DNA of 64,000 bases from Bacteroides sp. 214. Lineage in GTDB: Bacteria > Bacteroidota > Bacteroidia > Bacteroidales > Bacteroidaceae. The translations under genes were made by a program, and so were the position numbers. The notes below the pieces were generated by a model, which was not told the DNA's origin, did no database searches, and worked only from the letters and a program-made list of their open reading frames with translations. Location: assembly GCF_010501015.1 (NCBI RefSeq), contig NZ_QVML01000013.1:68182-132181 (forward strand), read 5' to 3'. Positions 5,956 through 14,186 of this stretch are shown here, in pieces (the first letter of the stretch is position 1; each line of letters starts with the position of its first letter).

Positions 5956-7163
5956 AAGTCTTCCAGGTTTAGTAGTTTAACAAATGAATCATTACTTTCT
6001 TCTAACCGATTGTTCAGGTAGTTCTCATCAGAAGGAAGTCCCTTGTAATTTCCTAGTTTTTGAGCAGCTCCATTTGTTTCATCCAGTTCATATATTGCCA
6101 GATCAGTAGGATTTACCGCTGCCTTTAAGGAAACTATTTTCTCTATTTGTGATATAATATCGTCATTGCAATTCTTGTTTTTCAGTTCATGGGCTTTTAC
6201 AGCTAAAGTCAGGTAGTTAATAATGTAGGGACTATGTGTAGTCATGATTAATTTATTACCTTCATTCATATTGTTAAATTCCAATAAACTTTGAAGCATT
6301 TCCCATTGTGATGAAGGGAATAGGTTTTGTTCGGGTTCTTCTACTATATTTATGAAAGCAGTCTTATTGAATTTGGAAGCAATGGCAGATATTGCTTCTC
6401 TTTTTTGTATATCCGTCAAATCATTATTATTCATAATGTCTGCTACATTCTTCTTAAATCGAGTTCGCTCTTCATTACTCATTGTTTCTTTATTTCTGCT
6501 TTGTGCTTCCACTCTTTTAGCCAAATAACGAGAAACTAAAAATAACGGAACAAGAGACTGAAATCCACTTGAAGCCTCCAAGATATTGAGGTTATAATCG
6601 TCTCCTTTAATCATAAGAGAATCTGTGGAGTCAATATACTCTAAATCTACATTATTGATTGGGAGTTTTAACAATTCTTTCATGTCAGATTTAGCATGAT
6701 CGAACTCAGTAAGAAAACCTTGTAAGGACTCAGAAGTCAATCTTAATTCTTTAGGTGATTTTACATAAGAGATGAAATTCCTTTCGGCAGGTATATACAT
6801 TATTTGCGGAAGTGGATAAGTACCCCTTGATTCATTAATAGTTAATGAGTCATTTTTATAAGTGATGGTGTAAACATCTCCTTGATATTCTATTAAGCTA
6901 TCACTCTTAAAGTAATTTTCAAGACGATGATAATTAAGATATTCTTCTCTAAACCGTCCTTCCTTTTCAAACCACTCTTTTTCATAATCTCCTCTTACTA
7001 ATGCTTTTTCAATCCATGTAAATGTAGAAATCAGTTTAGCAATAGTACTTTTTCCTGAGCCTTGATTGCCGATGAAGATGGTTACTTTTTTAATTTCAAT
7101 CCAGTCACTATCCAGTAATCCATCTTTTATTGGGCCAAATTGGTTAATTCTTATTTTGCTCAT
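5946..7163 (-). CDS. AAA/ABC-type ATPase (OLD / AAA_21-like), putative defence component
   Basis: This is a 405-residue cytosolic ATPase. The Walker A motif is GNQGSGKST (residues 32-40), preceded by the FGPIKDG start typical of SMC/OLD-like AAA_15/AAA_21 proteins. An ABC-signature-like SSGFQS lies near 199-204, a Walker B region VEEPEQNLFP near 275-285, and a switch histidine in TTHSP near 308. There is no TOPRIM domain, so it is not a full OLD nuclease. It is coupled to a small PD-(D/E)xK-like gene by a 10-base overlap. ATPase plus small nuclease pairs are the common plan of systems such as Septu and PARIS, but this partner is neither HNH nor TOPRIM. The exact system is unassigned. Confidence 0.75.
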   Translation of the reverse strand: MSKIRINQFGPIKDGLLDSDWIEIKKVTIFIGNQGSGKSTIAKLISTFTWIEKALVRGDYEKEWFEKEGRFREEYLNYHRLENYFKSDSLIEYQGDVYTITYKNDSLTINESRGTYPLPQIMYIPAERNFISYVKSPKELRLTSESLQGFLTEFDHAKSDMKELLKLPINNVDLEYIDSTDSLMIKGDDYNLNILEASSGFQSLVPLFLVSRYLAKRVEAQSRNKETMSNEERTRFKKNVADIMNNNDLTDIQKREAISAIASKFNKTAFINIVEEPEQNLFPSSQWEMLQSLLEFNNMNEGNKLIMTTHSPYIINYLTLAVKAHELKNKNCNDDIISQIEKIVSLKAAVNPTDLAIYELDETNGAAQKLGNYKGLPSDENYLNNRLEESNDSFVKLLNLEDLCR

Positions 7164-7206
7164 ATCAGATTATATTTTATTGAGAATCAGAAATTAATGA
7201 TGATGA

Positions 7207-7214
7207 CAAAGTTA
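7207..7214 (-). promoter_or_regulatory. Promoter -7 box (TAACTTTG) candidate for the ATPase/nuclease unit
   Basis: TAACTTTG on the minus strand lies 44 bp upstream of the ATPase ATG. No perfect -33 TTTG lies 19 bp above it, so the match is partial. Confidence 0.4.
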
Positions 7215-7235
7215 CAGCTTTTTTGCTACAAAAAA

Positions 7236-7265
7236 ACCAGGCGCACAGTTTAAAACTATGCGCCT
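7236..7265 (-). terminator. Terminator after the gpJ-like gene
   Basis: Minus-strand AGGCGCA-t-AGTTTT and its complement (AACT-g-TGCGCCT) form a stem followed by GGTTTTTTT. It insulates the gpJ-like gene from the ATPase/nuclease unit downstream. Confidence 0.65.
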
Positions 7266-7291
7266 AGCTAATAAAATAAGACTGAGTAGCT

Positions 7292-7723
7292 TTACGCCAC
7301 CGTGTCGAACAGCATAACCTCGTACTCTGCTTCGTATACTTTGATGGATCCGGGCAATGTTTGAGCGGTAGATGTGCGGCGGGATAGCTTACCACCGTTG
7401 CTACCTATAGCTACACCTTGCAAAGTGCGATGTAGTTGCGTAACCAATTGCTGGCGGGTGGCAATTTGCTCGGAAATGCTACCGCTGCCTTGTGTGCAGT
7501 CTATAGCCAACCGGATTGTTACTACGCATTTGCCTTGTTGGTTTGTGCCTCCCATACGCGTCCACTCGGTTTGAGGTGTGCCAATCAATACACACGGAAA
7601 GTTTACAGGGTAGGTTGCCTGGTCGCTGTTTAACTGTCCGTAATCCTCATCTACCACTGTCAGCATAGGCATTGCTCCGGCAATGCGCTGTTGCATAAAG
7701 TTCAATAATTCTTCCATAATCAT
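7292..7723 (-). CDS. Phage gpJ-like / head-tail joining protein candidate
   Basis: This is a 143-residue cytosolic protein. It has an N-terminal helix (ELLNFMQQRIAGAMP) and then a beta-rich body with YPVNFPCVLIGTP and a C-terminal KVYEAEYEVMLFD, the overall pattern of the small phage head-tail or tail-terminator proteins found in Bacteroidota Mu-like prophages. The start could be 7723 or 7717 (MIMEELL). It is transcribed opposite to the tail genes at 7968 and beyond, an odd arrangement that may reflect rearrangement of the prophage. The assignment is moderate to weak. Confidence 0.48.
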   Translation of the reverse strand: MIMEELLNFMQQRIAGAMPMLTVVDEDYGQLNSDQATYPVNFPCVLIGTPQTEWTRMGGTNQQGKCVVTIRLAIDCTQGSGSISEQIATRQQLVTQLHRTLQGVAIGSNGGKLSRRTSTAQTLPGSIKVYEAEYEVMLFDTVA

Positions 7724-7967
7724 TCATTTAATTGGGGTTTATACTAATGTTATTACAGAACAAAGATTGCGCTAAAATATGGCGTAGTCAAGAGGTGTAG
7801 AGTACTGTGAGGGCACAATCTGTTATCATCATCTTACAAAACGGCATCATGCTTTAGTGCCCTTGACAAGGCTGCTTTTTTGTGCCAACTTTGTAAATAG
7901 TTAACGCCGGGAAGCCAACGCTATATGAGGCAACCGGTATATTATTTACCTTTAAAAAAGAATTATT

Positions 7968-8456
7968 ATGGCAGAAAATGATGGAATTTTGTATGGTGTG
8001 AAATCCTTAAAATTCAGTAACAATCAACTCGGATATATCTCTGAGGACGGACTGGCACCGGGCGGTGAGGCACCTTCTAAAACGCGTATTTTCGCAGCTC
8101 AAAAGCGTGATACACCAATCAAGGTGTTGAAATCTAACCCAGGCACTAAATTGTGGTCATTCACATTAATTCAGCTTGATGCAGCCAACCTTGTGAAGGT
8201 GATGGGTGGAAGTAACGAGAACGGTGTGTACACTCCCGATTCCGACGACGTGGAATTACAAGGTGTATTCGACCTGGAATGTGTGTCAGGACATACCATC
8301 CGCATGCACAACGCGTTGCTTACGGCTAATTTTGCCAACAACATCAATATGAGTGGTGTGCTTGGCGTGGCTTGCGAAATTGAAATGATGAAACCCGAAG
8401 ACGGTGGAGCATCATTTACCATTTATCCGCCTAATGCAGAAGTACCTGCTGTGTAG
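7968..8456 (+). CDS. Phage tail tube-like protein
   Basis: This is a 162-residue soluble protein with alternating short beta-type stretches (GILYGVKSLKFSNNQLGYI, then LKSNPGTKLWSFTLIQL) and an acidic C-terminal part. The pattern and its position directly upstream of chaperone-like frames fit a major tail tube protein of a Mu-like or siphovirus-type phage. A purine-rich stretch (TTAAAAAAGAATTATT) precedes the ATG. The next gene follows after 18 bases. Tube identity is inferred from context and general pattern, not from a recognised motif. Confidence 0.5.
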   Translation: MAENDGILYGVKSLKFSNNQLGYISEDGLAPGGEAPSKTRIFAAQKRDTPIKVLKSNPGTKLWSFTLIQLDAANLVKVMGGSNENGVYTPDSDDVELQGVFDLECVSGHTIRMHNALLTANFANNINMSGVLGVACEIEMMKPEDGGASFTIYPPNAEVPAV

Positions 8457-8474
8457 TTGTAAACGGATAAACCA

Positions 8475-8933
8475 ATGAACACAGAAGAAAGAGCATCGAA
8501 GCTACTTCTGGAACTGGGTGTGTCGATACCGATTCGCACACCCGGTTTTCTTCGTAAACAAGGTAAACCACGCAGCATTACCATGCATGCGCCTACCTAC
8601 GGAGGAATAATCCGGATAGCCAATAAGTACCTTGCTATGGGAGTTACTTATGAGGAAGTGAAAGAGTACACCGTGGAAGAAAACCTGCGTTTTTATAGTG
8701 AGCATGGTGTTGCCATGAGCCAAATGATTGCCTTTGCCGTATGCGGAAGCTACCTCAGAGGGCGTTTGTTCAACAAAGCAGTGGCATGGTTTCTTCGCTG
8801 GCGCGTGCACCCGCTGATGTTGCAGGAAGCATGGTTTCAGCTTATCACACTATTGGACACAAGGTCTTTTCACAACATTATCAAATCGGTCGAGATGATA
8901 AATCTGATGAAGCCGAGACTGAGCCACGACTGA
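8475..8933 (+). CDS. Tail assembly chaperone-like protein
   Basis: This is a 152-residue helical protein with no membrane segment, directly downstream of the tube-like gene, where phages encode the gpG-type tail chaperone. A second frame in the -1 register (open from before 8741 to 9166) overlaps its 3' half and continues past its stop, as in gpG/gpGT pairs made by programmed frameshift. The usual slippery heptamer is not obvious near the stop. The family is not identified by sequence. Confidence 0.5.
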   Translation: MNTEERASKLLLELGVSIPIRTPGFLRKQGKPRSITMHAPTYGGIIRIANKYLAMGVTYEEVKEYTVEENLRFYSEHGVAMSQMIAFAVCGSYLRGRLFNKAVAWFLRWRVHPLMLQEAWFQLITLLDTRSFHNIIKSVEMINLMKPRLSHD

Positions 8934-8956
8934 AAAGGGAGTTAACGAGCGGACAT

Positions 8957-9166
8957 ATGGAAAGCTCACATAGCCCTTTTGGACTTATCTGGCAAATAGC
9001 CACACAAACCGGGTGGAGCGTGAAGTACATTCTATGGGGAATGTCTTATCCTACCCTGATGCTGATGATTATGGATATGCCGCGTTATGTAAAAGGAGGC
9101 AAACGAAACCTGAAGAAAACGGATGCGGTAAATTACTTTCAAACCAGACTGGGGAAGGTGTCCTGA
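8957..9166 (+). CDS. Short phage frame, possible -1 frameshift extension of the tail chaperone
   Basis: From the ATG at 8957 the frame codes for 69 residues with a hydrophobic middle (SVKYILWGMSYPTLMLMIMD) and a basic C-terminus. The same frame is open upstream to at least 8741, overlapping the 8475-8933 gene in the -1 register. It could be an independent small gene (weak GGGAG 15 bases upstream of the ATG) or the T part of a gpGT fusion. It is the last phage-type frame. A strong bidirectional terminator follows. Confidence 0.42.
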   Translation: MESSHSPFGLIWQIATQTGWSVKYILWGMSYPTLMLMIMDMPRYVKGGKRNLKKTDAVNYFQTRLGKVS

Positions 9167-9185
9167 TACACAGCTATGAATACAT

Positions 9186-9225
9186 AAAAAATCCGCGAAG
9201 TGCTGGAAACTTCGCGGATTTTTTT
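9186..9225. terminator. Bidirectional terminator between phage remnant and PepSY-like gene
   Basis: AAATCCGCGAAGT pairs with ACTTCGCGGATTT around a short loop, with A-runs before and T-runs after, so it can act on both strands. It lies between the convergent 9166 and 9229 gene ends. Confidence 0.8.
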
Positions 9226-9228
9226 ATT

Positions 9229-9672
9229 CTAATCATCATATCCAATCACATTGAACTTCAGGTCGAACCTGATTTCCAGATTGTTGTTCAGGTCTACCTC
9301 GTACTCTCGCCTGTCGCGGTCTATCTTTATGATGTAGTTGTTGGGGAATTTGCTTGCTACGTACTCTGCAATCTTGGCAGGCACAATCTCGGTGGGCACA
9401 GCGGCTTTACGACATTCCACGCTTTCCCACTTGCCGTTCCTGTCGAACTCCACTTTGTCGCCATTGGTGAAGAATACATCGTAAGAGCGTTGTAGGAAGT
9501 CTCGCTCCATCTTGGCGTACGAAATATTGTTTTCGTTGAAATGCTTGCGAATAAATGTTTTGCAAGCTTCGGGCAATTGTGCAAAACTAATAGGTTTATC
9601 ATTGCTTGCTTGCGCGGTGAAAACGGATGTAATTAAAAACAGTGCCGTCAATAAATACTTTGTTGCTTTCAT
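9229..9672 (-). CDS. PepSY-like periplasmic protein
   Basis: This is a 147-residue protein starting MKATKYLLTALFLITSVFTAQA, a clear Sec signal peptide; the in-frame start three codons upstream is less likely. The mature part has two similar beta-rich halves. The first carries CKTFIRKHFNENNISYAKME and YDVFFTNGDKVEFDRNGKWE, and the second IAEYVASKFPNNYIIKIDRD and YEVDLNNNLEIRFD, the PepSY-like (BLIP-type) repeat of Bacteroidota. It lies 77 bp downstream of a histidine kinase on the same strand. Such small PepSY-like proteins often accompany two-component systems and may act as envelope sensors or targets, which is an inference. Confidence 0.78.
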   Translation of the reverse strand: MKATKYLLTALFLITSVFTAQASNDKPISFAQLPEACKTFIRKHFNENNISYAKMERDFLQRSYDVFFTNGDKVEFDRNGKWESVECRKAAVPTEIVPAKIAEYVASKFPNNYIIKIDRDRREYEVDLNNNLEIRFDLKFNVIGYDD

Positions 9673-9749
9673 ATGAATCATTTTTATTAGTACACAACAA
9701 AGATGGAATACGAATTTGAAAAGATTTTGAAATCTACACGATTAGAAAT

Positions 9750-11027
9750 TCAAAATAGTTTCTTTACTTCAAAGAAATGTGTTTCGTCTTCGTACCAGTA
9801 CGAAATCTTCATCCCGTAAAGCTTGCAAATGGACTCTGCCAACGAAAGTCCCAGCCCTGCCGAACCTTCGCGCTTCTGTCCTTGGTAGAACCGGCGGAAA
9901 ATATATTCAGGATTGAGCGCGCCCGAAGTAGCCGAATTGGCAAAACGTATGGCACCCGGCATGATGGTGATGACTATTTCGCCACCTTCTTTGTTGTACT
10001 TGTAGGCATTCTTTATCAGGTTGCCGAAGAGGACGGAGGCAAGCGATTCGTTCATGTGTAATGTGAGCATTGTTTCTTCTATCACCGAACAACTGATGGA
10101 GGTGTGCGCGTAGGCTTCGCCAAAGTCGCTTGTGAGGGTGCGCATCAGTTCATTGACATCCACATCTTTACTATCGGGGAATTGCTTATTTTCAATCTTC
10201 GTGAGTAGTAATAGCGTTTTGTTGAGCTTGGTGATGTTCTCCAACGAGCGGCGTGTTTTGGTTACTTCTATGAGCTGTGATTCGCTGAGGGTGGGGTCGT
10301 CGCCAAGCACTTCCAAATGGTTGAGTGCGATGGCGAGTGGTGTTTGCAACTCGTGAGAGGCGTGCCCTATGAAGATGCTTTGTTGTTCGTAGAGCTCGGC
10401 ATTGCGTTGAGCACTTCTCAGCAATGCCTCTGATAGCCTGTTGAACTCCGTGATTTTGGAATTAATAACCAACGGGGGAGTTTCCTTGCCCACGGATAGC
10501 TTGCCCAACCACCTGAGAATAGTGTACAAGGGGCGTAGGCTGCGCCGAAGCACAAGCATATTGATGGCGATGATAACGATCAGGAGCGACAAGTAGAGAA
10601 TAATGATCCACGAGAGGATGGTTTGTTTGAGGTCATCTTTTTCGATGGTGGGAATCATCACGGTGAGTTCGTAGTAAGTATCGTTCTTGTCCTTAAAAAT
10701 GGTCTTGAAGATACGTGCCGGTTCGGTTTCCGATTTGGAATGTATATATACCATCTCGTCCAGATATCTGACCGACGGGTTCTCCTCGGCATACTCGGCA
10801 GTTACTTCGGTGAGGTAATAACTATTGTTGGTGCCGTTTTCGCTCTCGGGGAGTTTCTCGCCGGCAAGGGCACGTCCGATGATGTACTCGGAGTAAAGCT
10901 CGAGCGAATCGTCGGTTTCGTCGTTCACCTCGTCTATGGTGATGTAATAAAAAAGTATGCCCCAGATAGTGAATACCACGAGCAGTACTAAGCAGATATT
11001 GGCGATGATTCGGTATATAAGTGTCAT
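9750..11027 (-). CDS. Two-component sensor histidine kinase
   Basis: This is a 425-residue membrane kinase. The N-terminal membrane segment (ICLVLLVVFTIWGILFYYIT) is followed by a periplasmic region of about 110 residues and a second membrane segment (near 140-165). A HAMP-like linker comes next, then the phosphoacceptor helix HASHELQTPLAIALNHLE, and an ATPase domain with NLIKNAYKYN (N box) and AGLGLSLAESICKLYG (G2 box). Its start codon overlaps the end of the response-regulator gene by four bases. The periplasmic domain is not a recognised type. Confidence 0.9.
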   Translation of the reverse strand: MTLIYRIIANICLVLLVVFTIWGILFYYITIDEVNDETDDSLELYSEYIIGRALAGEKLPESENGTNNSYYLTEVTAEYAEENPSVRYLDEMVYIHSKSETEPARIFKTIFKDKNDTYYELTVMIPTIEKDDLKQTILSWIIILYLSLLIVIIAINMLVLRRSLRPLYTILRWLGKLSVGKETPPLVINSKITEFNRLSEALLRSAQRNAELYEQQSIFIGHASHELQTPLAIALNHLEVLGDDPTLSESQLIEVTKTRRSLENITKLNKTLLLLTKIENKQFPDSKDVDVNELMRTLTSDFGEAYAHTSISCSVIEETMLTLHMNESLASVLFGNLIKNAYKYNKEGGEIVITIMPGAIRFANSATSGALNPEYIFRRFYQGQKREGSAGLGLSLAESICKLYGMKISYWYEDETHFFEVKKLF

Positions 11028-11701
11028 TTCTCTATCAGTTTATAGCCGATTCCGTACACCGCTTTTATCTCGATGTCGGCACCTGCCTCGTTCATTTTCT
11101 TGCGCACGTTCTTTATTTGTGCGTAGATAAAGTCAAAGTTATCTACCTGATCTATATGGTCGCCCCATACAGCTTCTGCCAACCGCGTTTTCTCAATGAG
11201 ATGATTGGGGCGGGTTATGAAGTAGCAGAGAATGTTGTACTCCTTGCGGTTAAGTTCCAGTGGCACGTGGTTGATATAGACTATCAGTTCGTCGGTGTCT
11301 ACCTTTACATTGCCTAGTGTGATGGAAGTGTCTCCATTCATGGTCTTGCGGCGAAGCACGTTGCGGATGCGGGCGTTAAGTTCGGCAAGATGAAAAGGCT
11401 TGGCAAGGTAATCGTCCGCACCAAGTTCCAATCCGGCTACTTTATCTTCGACCGAGTCTTTTGCCGAGATGATGATAACATTTTTGTTCTTGTCTATTTC
11501 GCGCAGGTCGCGCAGCAGGTCAAGACCGCTACCGTCGGGCAGCATAATATCGAGCAAGATACAGTCGTAGTCGTATATGGATATTTTCTCGTAGGCGCAG
11601 TCGTAAGTGGCAGCGCTTTCGACGAGGTATTTTTCTTTCTCAAGGAATCCTATGATGACTTCGCGCAGGGCGGGCTCATCTTCTACTACAAGTATCTTCA
11701 T
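11024..11701 (-). CDS. Two-component response regulator, OmpR/PhoB family
   Basis: The 225-residue protein has a receiver domain (residues 1-115) with the acidic pair near the start (VVEDEP), the phosphorylated aspartate in DCILLDIMLPDGSG, and the lysine of YLAKPF. The C-terminal winged-helix domain has the usual EYNILCYFITRPN and VDVHI-type tail (FIYAQIKNVRKKM, GIGYKL). It is coupled to the adjacent kinase by a four-base overlap. It lies 60 bp downstream of an ABC-2 permease gene on the same strand, so it may belong to the efflux transcript and may control it. Confidence 0.92.
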   Translation of the reverse strand: MKILVVEDEPALREVIIGFLEKEKYLVESAATYDCAYEKISIYDYDCILLDIMLPDGSGLDLLRDLREIDKNKNVIIISAKDSVEDKVAGLELGADDYLAKPFHLAELNARIRNVLRRKTMNGDTSITLGNVKVDTDELIVYINHVPLELNRKEYNILCYFITRPNHLIEKTRLAEAVWGDHIDQVDNFDFIYAQIKNVRKKMNEAGADIEIKAVYGIGYKLIEK

Positions 11702-11761
11702 GCCCTAAAGATAAGGATAAAAACTGAAAAGAGACTGAAATGAACGTGATGTACCCCGCCT

Positions 11762-13000
11762 TTATGCTTCGTCGGAGTTTCTCTCCCGATATTCCTCTAT
11801 GATACGCCTTTTGCTTTTAATAATCTGATATCTATACACCAAGCACGTTGTAATAAAGTAAATACCTGCTTGTATCCACAATGCTTTGTACTCAAAACCA
11901 ACTTCATTGAGTGTTGCTCCCATACTATTTATACGTACAAACCCGTTGATGCCGAAGGTAGAGGGGAAGAGGTAGGAGAAGTATCGCCAGAAATCGGGGA
12001 TGGCACTTCCCGGCCACGAAATACCCGAGATAAACAGTAGCGGCACAGAGGTGAACACAAAGATAAGCATACACGTTTCGCGATTGCGAATGGCGATAGA
12101 AGCCGTCATGGAGAAGAAGATGCACGCCACTAAATAGGGGAGGATGAAGAGCATCAAATCATGAGGCAACCCTATCTGTGTAAGGCTGAACAGGCGCGGA
12201 ACAACCACCAGAATGTAGACAGAGACGAGCGCGTAAAGCATCAGGTAGCACAAACCTTTGCCCAACACAATGCGTAGTGTGCCGTGATATTGCTTTTCGA
12301 TAGGTATCAGCTCCTTGAATTTGTTTTTTTCGCGGTCGGTACCTACTGCCAGTCCTATGCCCAGCAATAGCGTTTGCTGAATAATTAATATGAGTACCGC
12401 CGGAATAAGGAACGATGCAAACCCGTTTGCCGGGTTGAACATCGCTACATCTTCATAGTCAATGGGGTAGGCGGTAACTTCGTCTTGCCGGACAGTGGTG
12501 TTGCCGGCTTTGGCAATCTTAATGTCTTGATTCATCTCCAGCGACACAGCAGTGTTGGCGAGCAAAAGGCTTTTGTAGTACAGCAACCCGCTCATATCGC
12601 AATAGATGCTTACCTGTGTCTGCTTGCCGGTGGCAATGTCGCTACCGAAGGAGGCGGGGATATAGACAATGCCATACGCATCGCGTTCCATGAGCACCAG
12701 TTTGGCTTCTTCCATGTCGCTGCACCGCGCAATGATATGTATATCGGGCGTAGCATCTATCTTACGCATATATTCCCGGCTGAGCGAAGTGTTCGAATTA
12801 TCTACCACCACAACGGGTACTTCGCGTACTACTTCGTTGTTATAAATAAAGGCATAGATGAGAGGGTAGCCCAGTGGTACGATGATAAAGAATATAAGTA
12901 CTCCGGCATCGCCGAACACCTTGCGGAACTCCTGCTTCCAAACGTGAAACAGAACTCCGATTCCTTCTTTAATTGTTGCTATAAATCCTTTTTCGCTCAT
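11762..13000 (-). CDS. ABC-2 type transporter permease
   Basis: This is a 412-residue membrane protein. One N-terminal membrane segment (VLIFFIIVPLGYPLIYAFI) is followed by a periplasmic domain of about 150 residues, then five or so closely spaced membrane segments in the C-terminal half. This matches the YhhJ/YbhR type of ABC-2 permease. The gene starts four bases after the end of the second permease gene. No ATP-binding motif is present in it. Together with the neighbouring permease, HlyD and TolC genes it should form an export machine. Confidence 0.85.
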   Translation of the reverse strand: MSEKGFIATIKEGIGVLFHVWKQEFRKVFGDAGVLIFFIIVPLGYPLIYAFIYNNEVVREVPVVVVDNSNTSLSREYMRKIDATPDIHIIARCSDMEEAKLVLMERDAYGIVYIPASFGSDIATGKQTQVSIYCDMSGLLYYKSLLLANTAVSLEMNQDIKIAKAGNTTVRQDEVTAYPIDYEDVAMFNPANGFASFLIPAVLILIIQQTLLLGIGLAVGTDREKNKFKELIPIEKQYHGTLRIVLGKGLCYLMLYALVSVYILVVVPRLFSLTQIGLPHDLMLFILPYLVACIFFSMTASIAIRNRETCMLIFVFTSVPLLFISGISWPGSAIPDFWRYFSYLFPSTFGINGFVRINSMGATLNEVGFEYKALWIQAGIYFITTCLVYRYQIIKSKRRIIEEYRERNSDEA

Positions 13001-13004
13001 ATCA

Positions 13005-14186
13005 TCAGGGCATGTATTTGTAATAAATCAGGGCGCCCTTCAGGCGTTTTATCACCACAAAGGGAAGCAGCATGAAGAGTAATAACGCCACATAGTTGAT
13101 CCACGAGTAGACCATGTTATAGCCATTAAGCGCCTGATCTACGTAGATAAGAAAATAGTGTCGCAACGGAAACAGTGTGCTAAGTGCTTGCAACGAAGGG
13201 TGCATAGCCATTACCGGAAATGAAAATCCCGAAATGGAGAACGAAAGCACCCCCCACAAGGAGGCGAAACTCAGTCCCAACCGCAATGAAGGCAACATAC
13301 CTATCATAAAGACACCCAGTGCTTGCGAAGCCAGTACCAACAGTAAGGTGGACAATAGCATGGGCAATGGTCCGCTGTTGAGCGGGAAGTGCAGGAAGCC
13401 ATACAGGTAGGCATTGTAGGCAGCTCCCATAATAAAGAAGACCACCGTTTGCGGCAGAAGTTTGCCCGCCAGCGATATGTACATCGAACCGTTTCCCATC
13501 CGAAGCCACGCGCGTGCGGTTCTATCTTTAATCTCCACGCCAATGGAGTAAACGGTTACCATGAATATCATAATCATCAGGATACCCGGTATAAGGGTGT
13601 TGCACAGGTATACGGAGTAGTTGAGCCACGGATTTTTCAAAGCATGAGTATCTATAACAATGGGTTGCAGATAAGCCATAGCTTGCTTTTCGGTAGCGCC
13701 TTTGGCATAGAGTACCGAGCGGGCAGCAGCACCCGAAGCAAGTTCGCTCATCATCTTCATATCTCTAAACATCAGCGAACCGGCAATAAGGTAGGTGTTG
13801 TTAGTATAGAAGGAGATGGTAGGTTGCTCTTGGCGTTGTGCGTCGGCAGATAGGTTCTTGGGGATGTAGTAGAAGCCATAAATTTCTCCTGTTTGCATGG
13901 CACGGCGCGCTTCGGCAACAGAGCCATAGCGTGCGGTAACTGCTGTTTGCTGAAAGGCATCTAGGTTGCGCAGTAAGTTGCGCGAGGTAGCACTGTTGTC
14001 GAGGTCGACAACGGCAACGGGCAAATTTTGCGGCAACCCCGAACTCATCAGCGTGGTAAAGAAGATATAGCAGAATAGGGGTGCACCTACCATGCAGAAC
14101 AGGTAGAGCGGGCGTGCCACAAGGCGATGACATTCTCGTCTTGTAACGGCCCATAGGGCTATATGTTTCTTTTGCTTATGTCTCAT
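13005..14186 (-). CDS. ABC-2 type transporter permease
   Basis: This is a 393-residue paralogue of the downstream permease with the same plan. A first membrane segment (LYLFCMVGAPLFCYIFFTTL) is followed by a periplasmic domain (about 50-180) and then a membrane domain. Its ATG overlaps the stop codon of the HlyD-like gene by one base. No Walker motifs are visible. The two permeases probably work as a heterodimer, as in YbhS/YbhR-type exporters. Confidence 0.85.
   Translation of the reverse strand: MRHKQKKHIALWAVTRRECHRLVARPLYLFCMVGAPLFCYIFFTTLMSSGLPQNLPVAVVDLDNSATSRNLLRNLDAFQQTAVTARYGSVAEARRAMQTGEIYGFYYIPKNLSADAQRQEQPTISFYTNNTYLIAGSLMFRDMKMMSELASGAAARSVLYAKGATEKQAMAYLQPIVIDTHALKNPWLNYSVYLCNTLIPGILMIMIFMVTVYSIGVEIKDRTARAWLRMGNGSMYISLAGKLLPQTVVFFIMGAAYNAYLYGFLHFPLNSGPLPMLLSTLLLVLASQALGVFMIGMLPSLRLGLSFASLWGVLSFSISGFSFPVMAMHPSLQALSTLFPLRHYFLIYVDQALNGYNMVYSWINYVALLLFMLLPFVVIKRLKGALIYYKYMP

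Noticed and set aside
8741..9166. Independent gene starting at 8741
   Set aside because: The first half overlaps the 8475 gene in another frame; only the part after 8933 is likely to be translated as new sequence.
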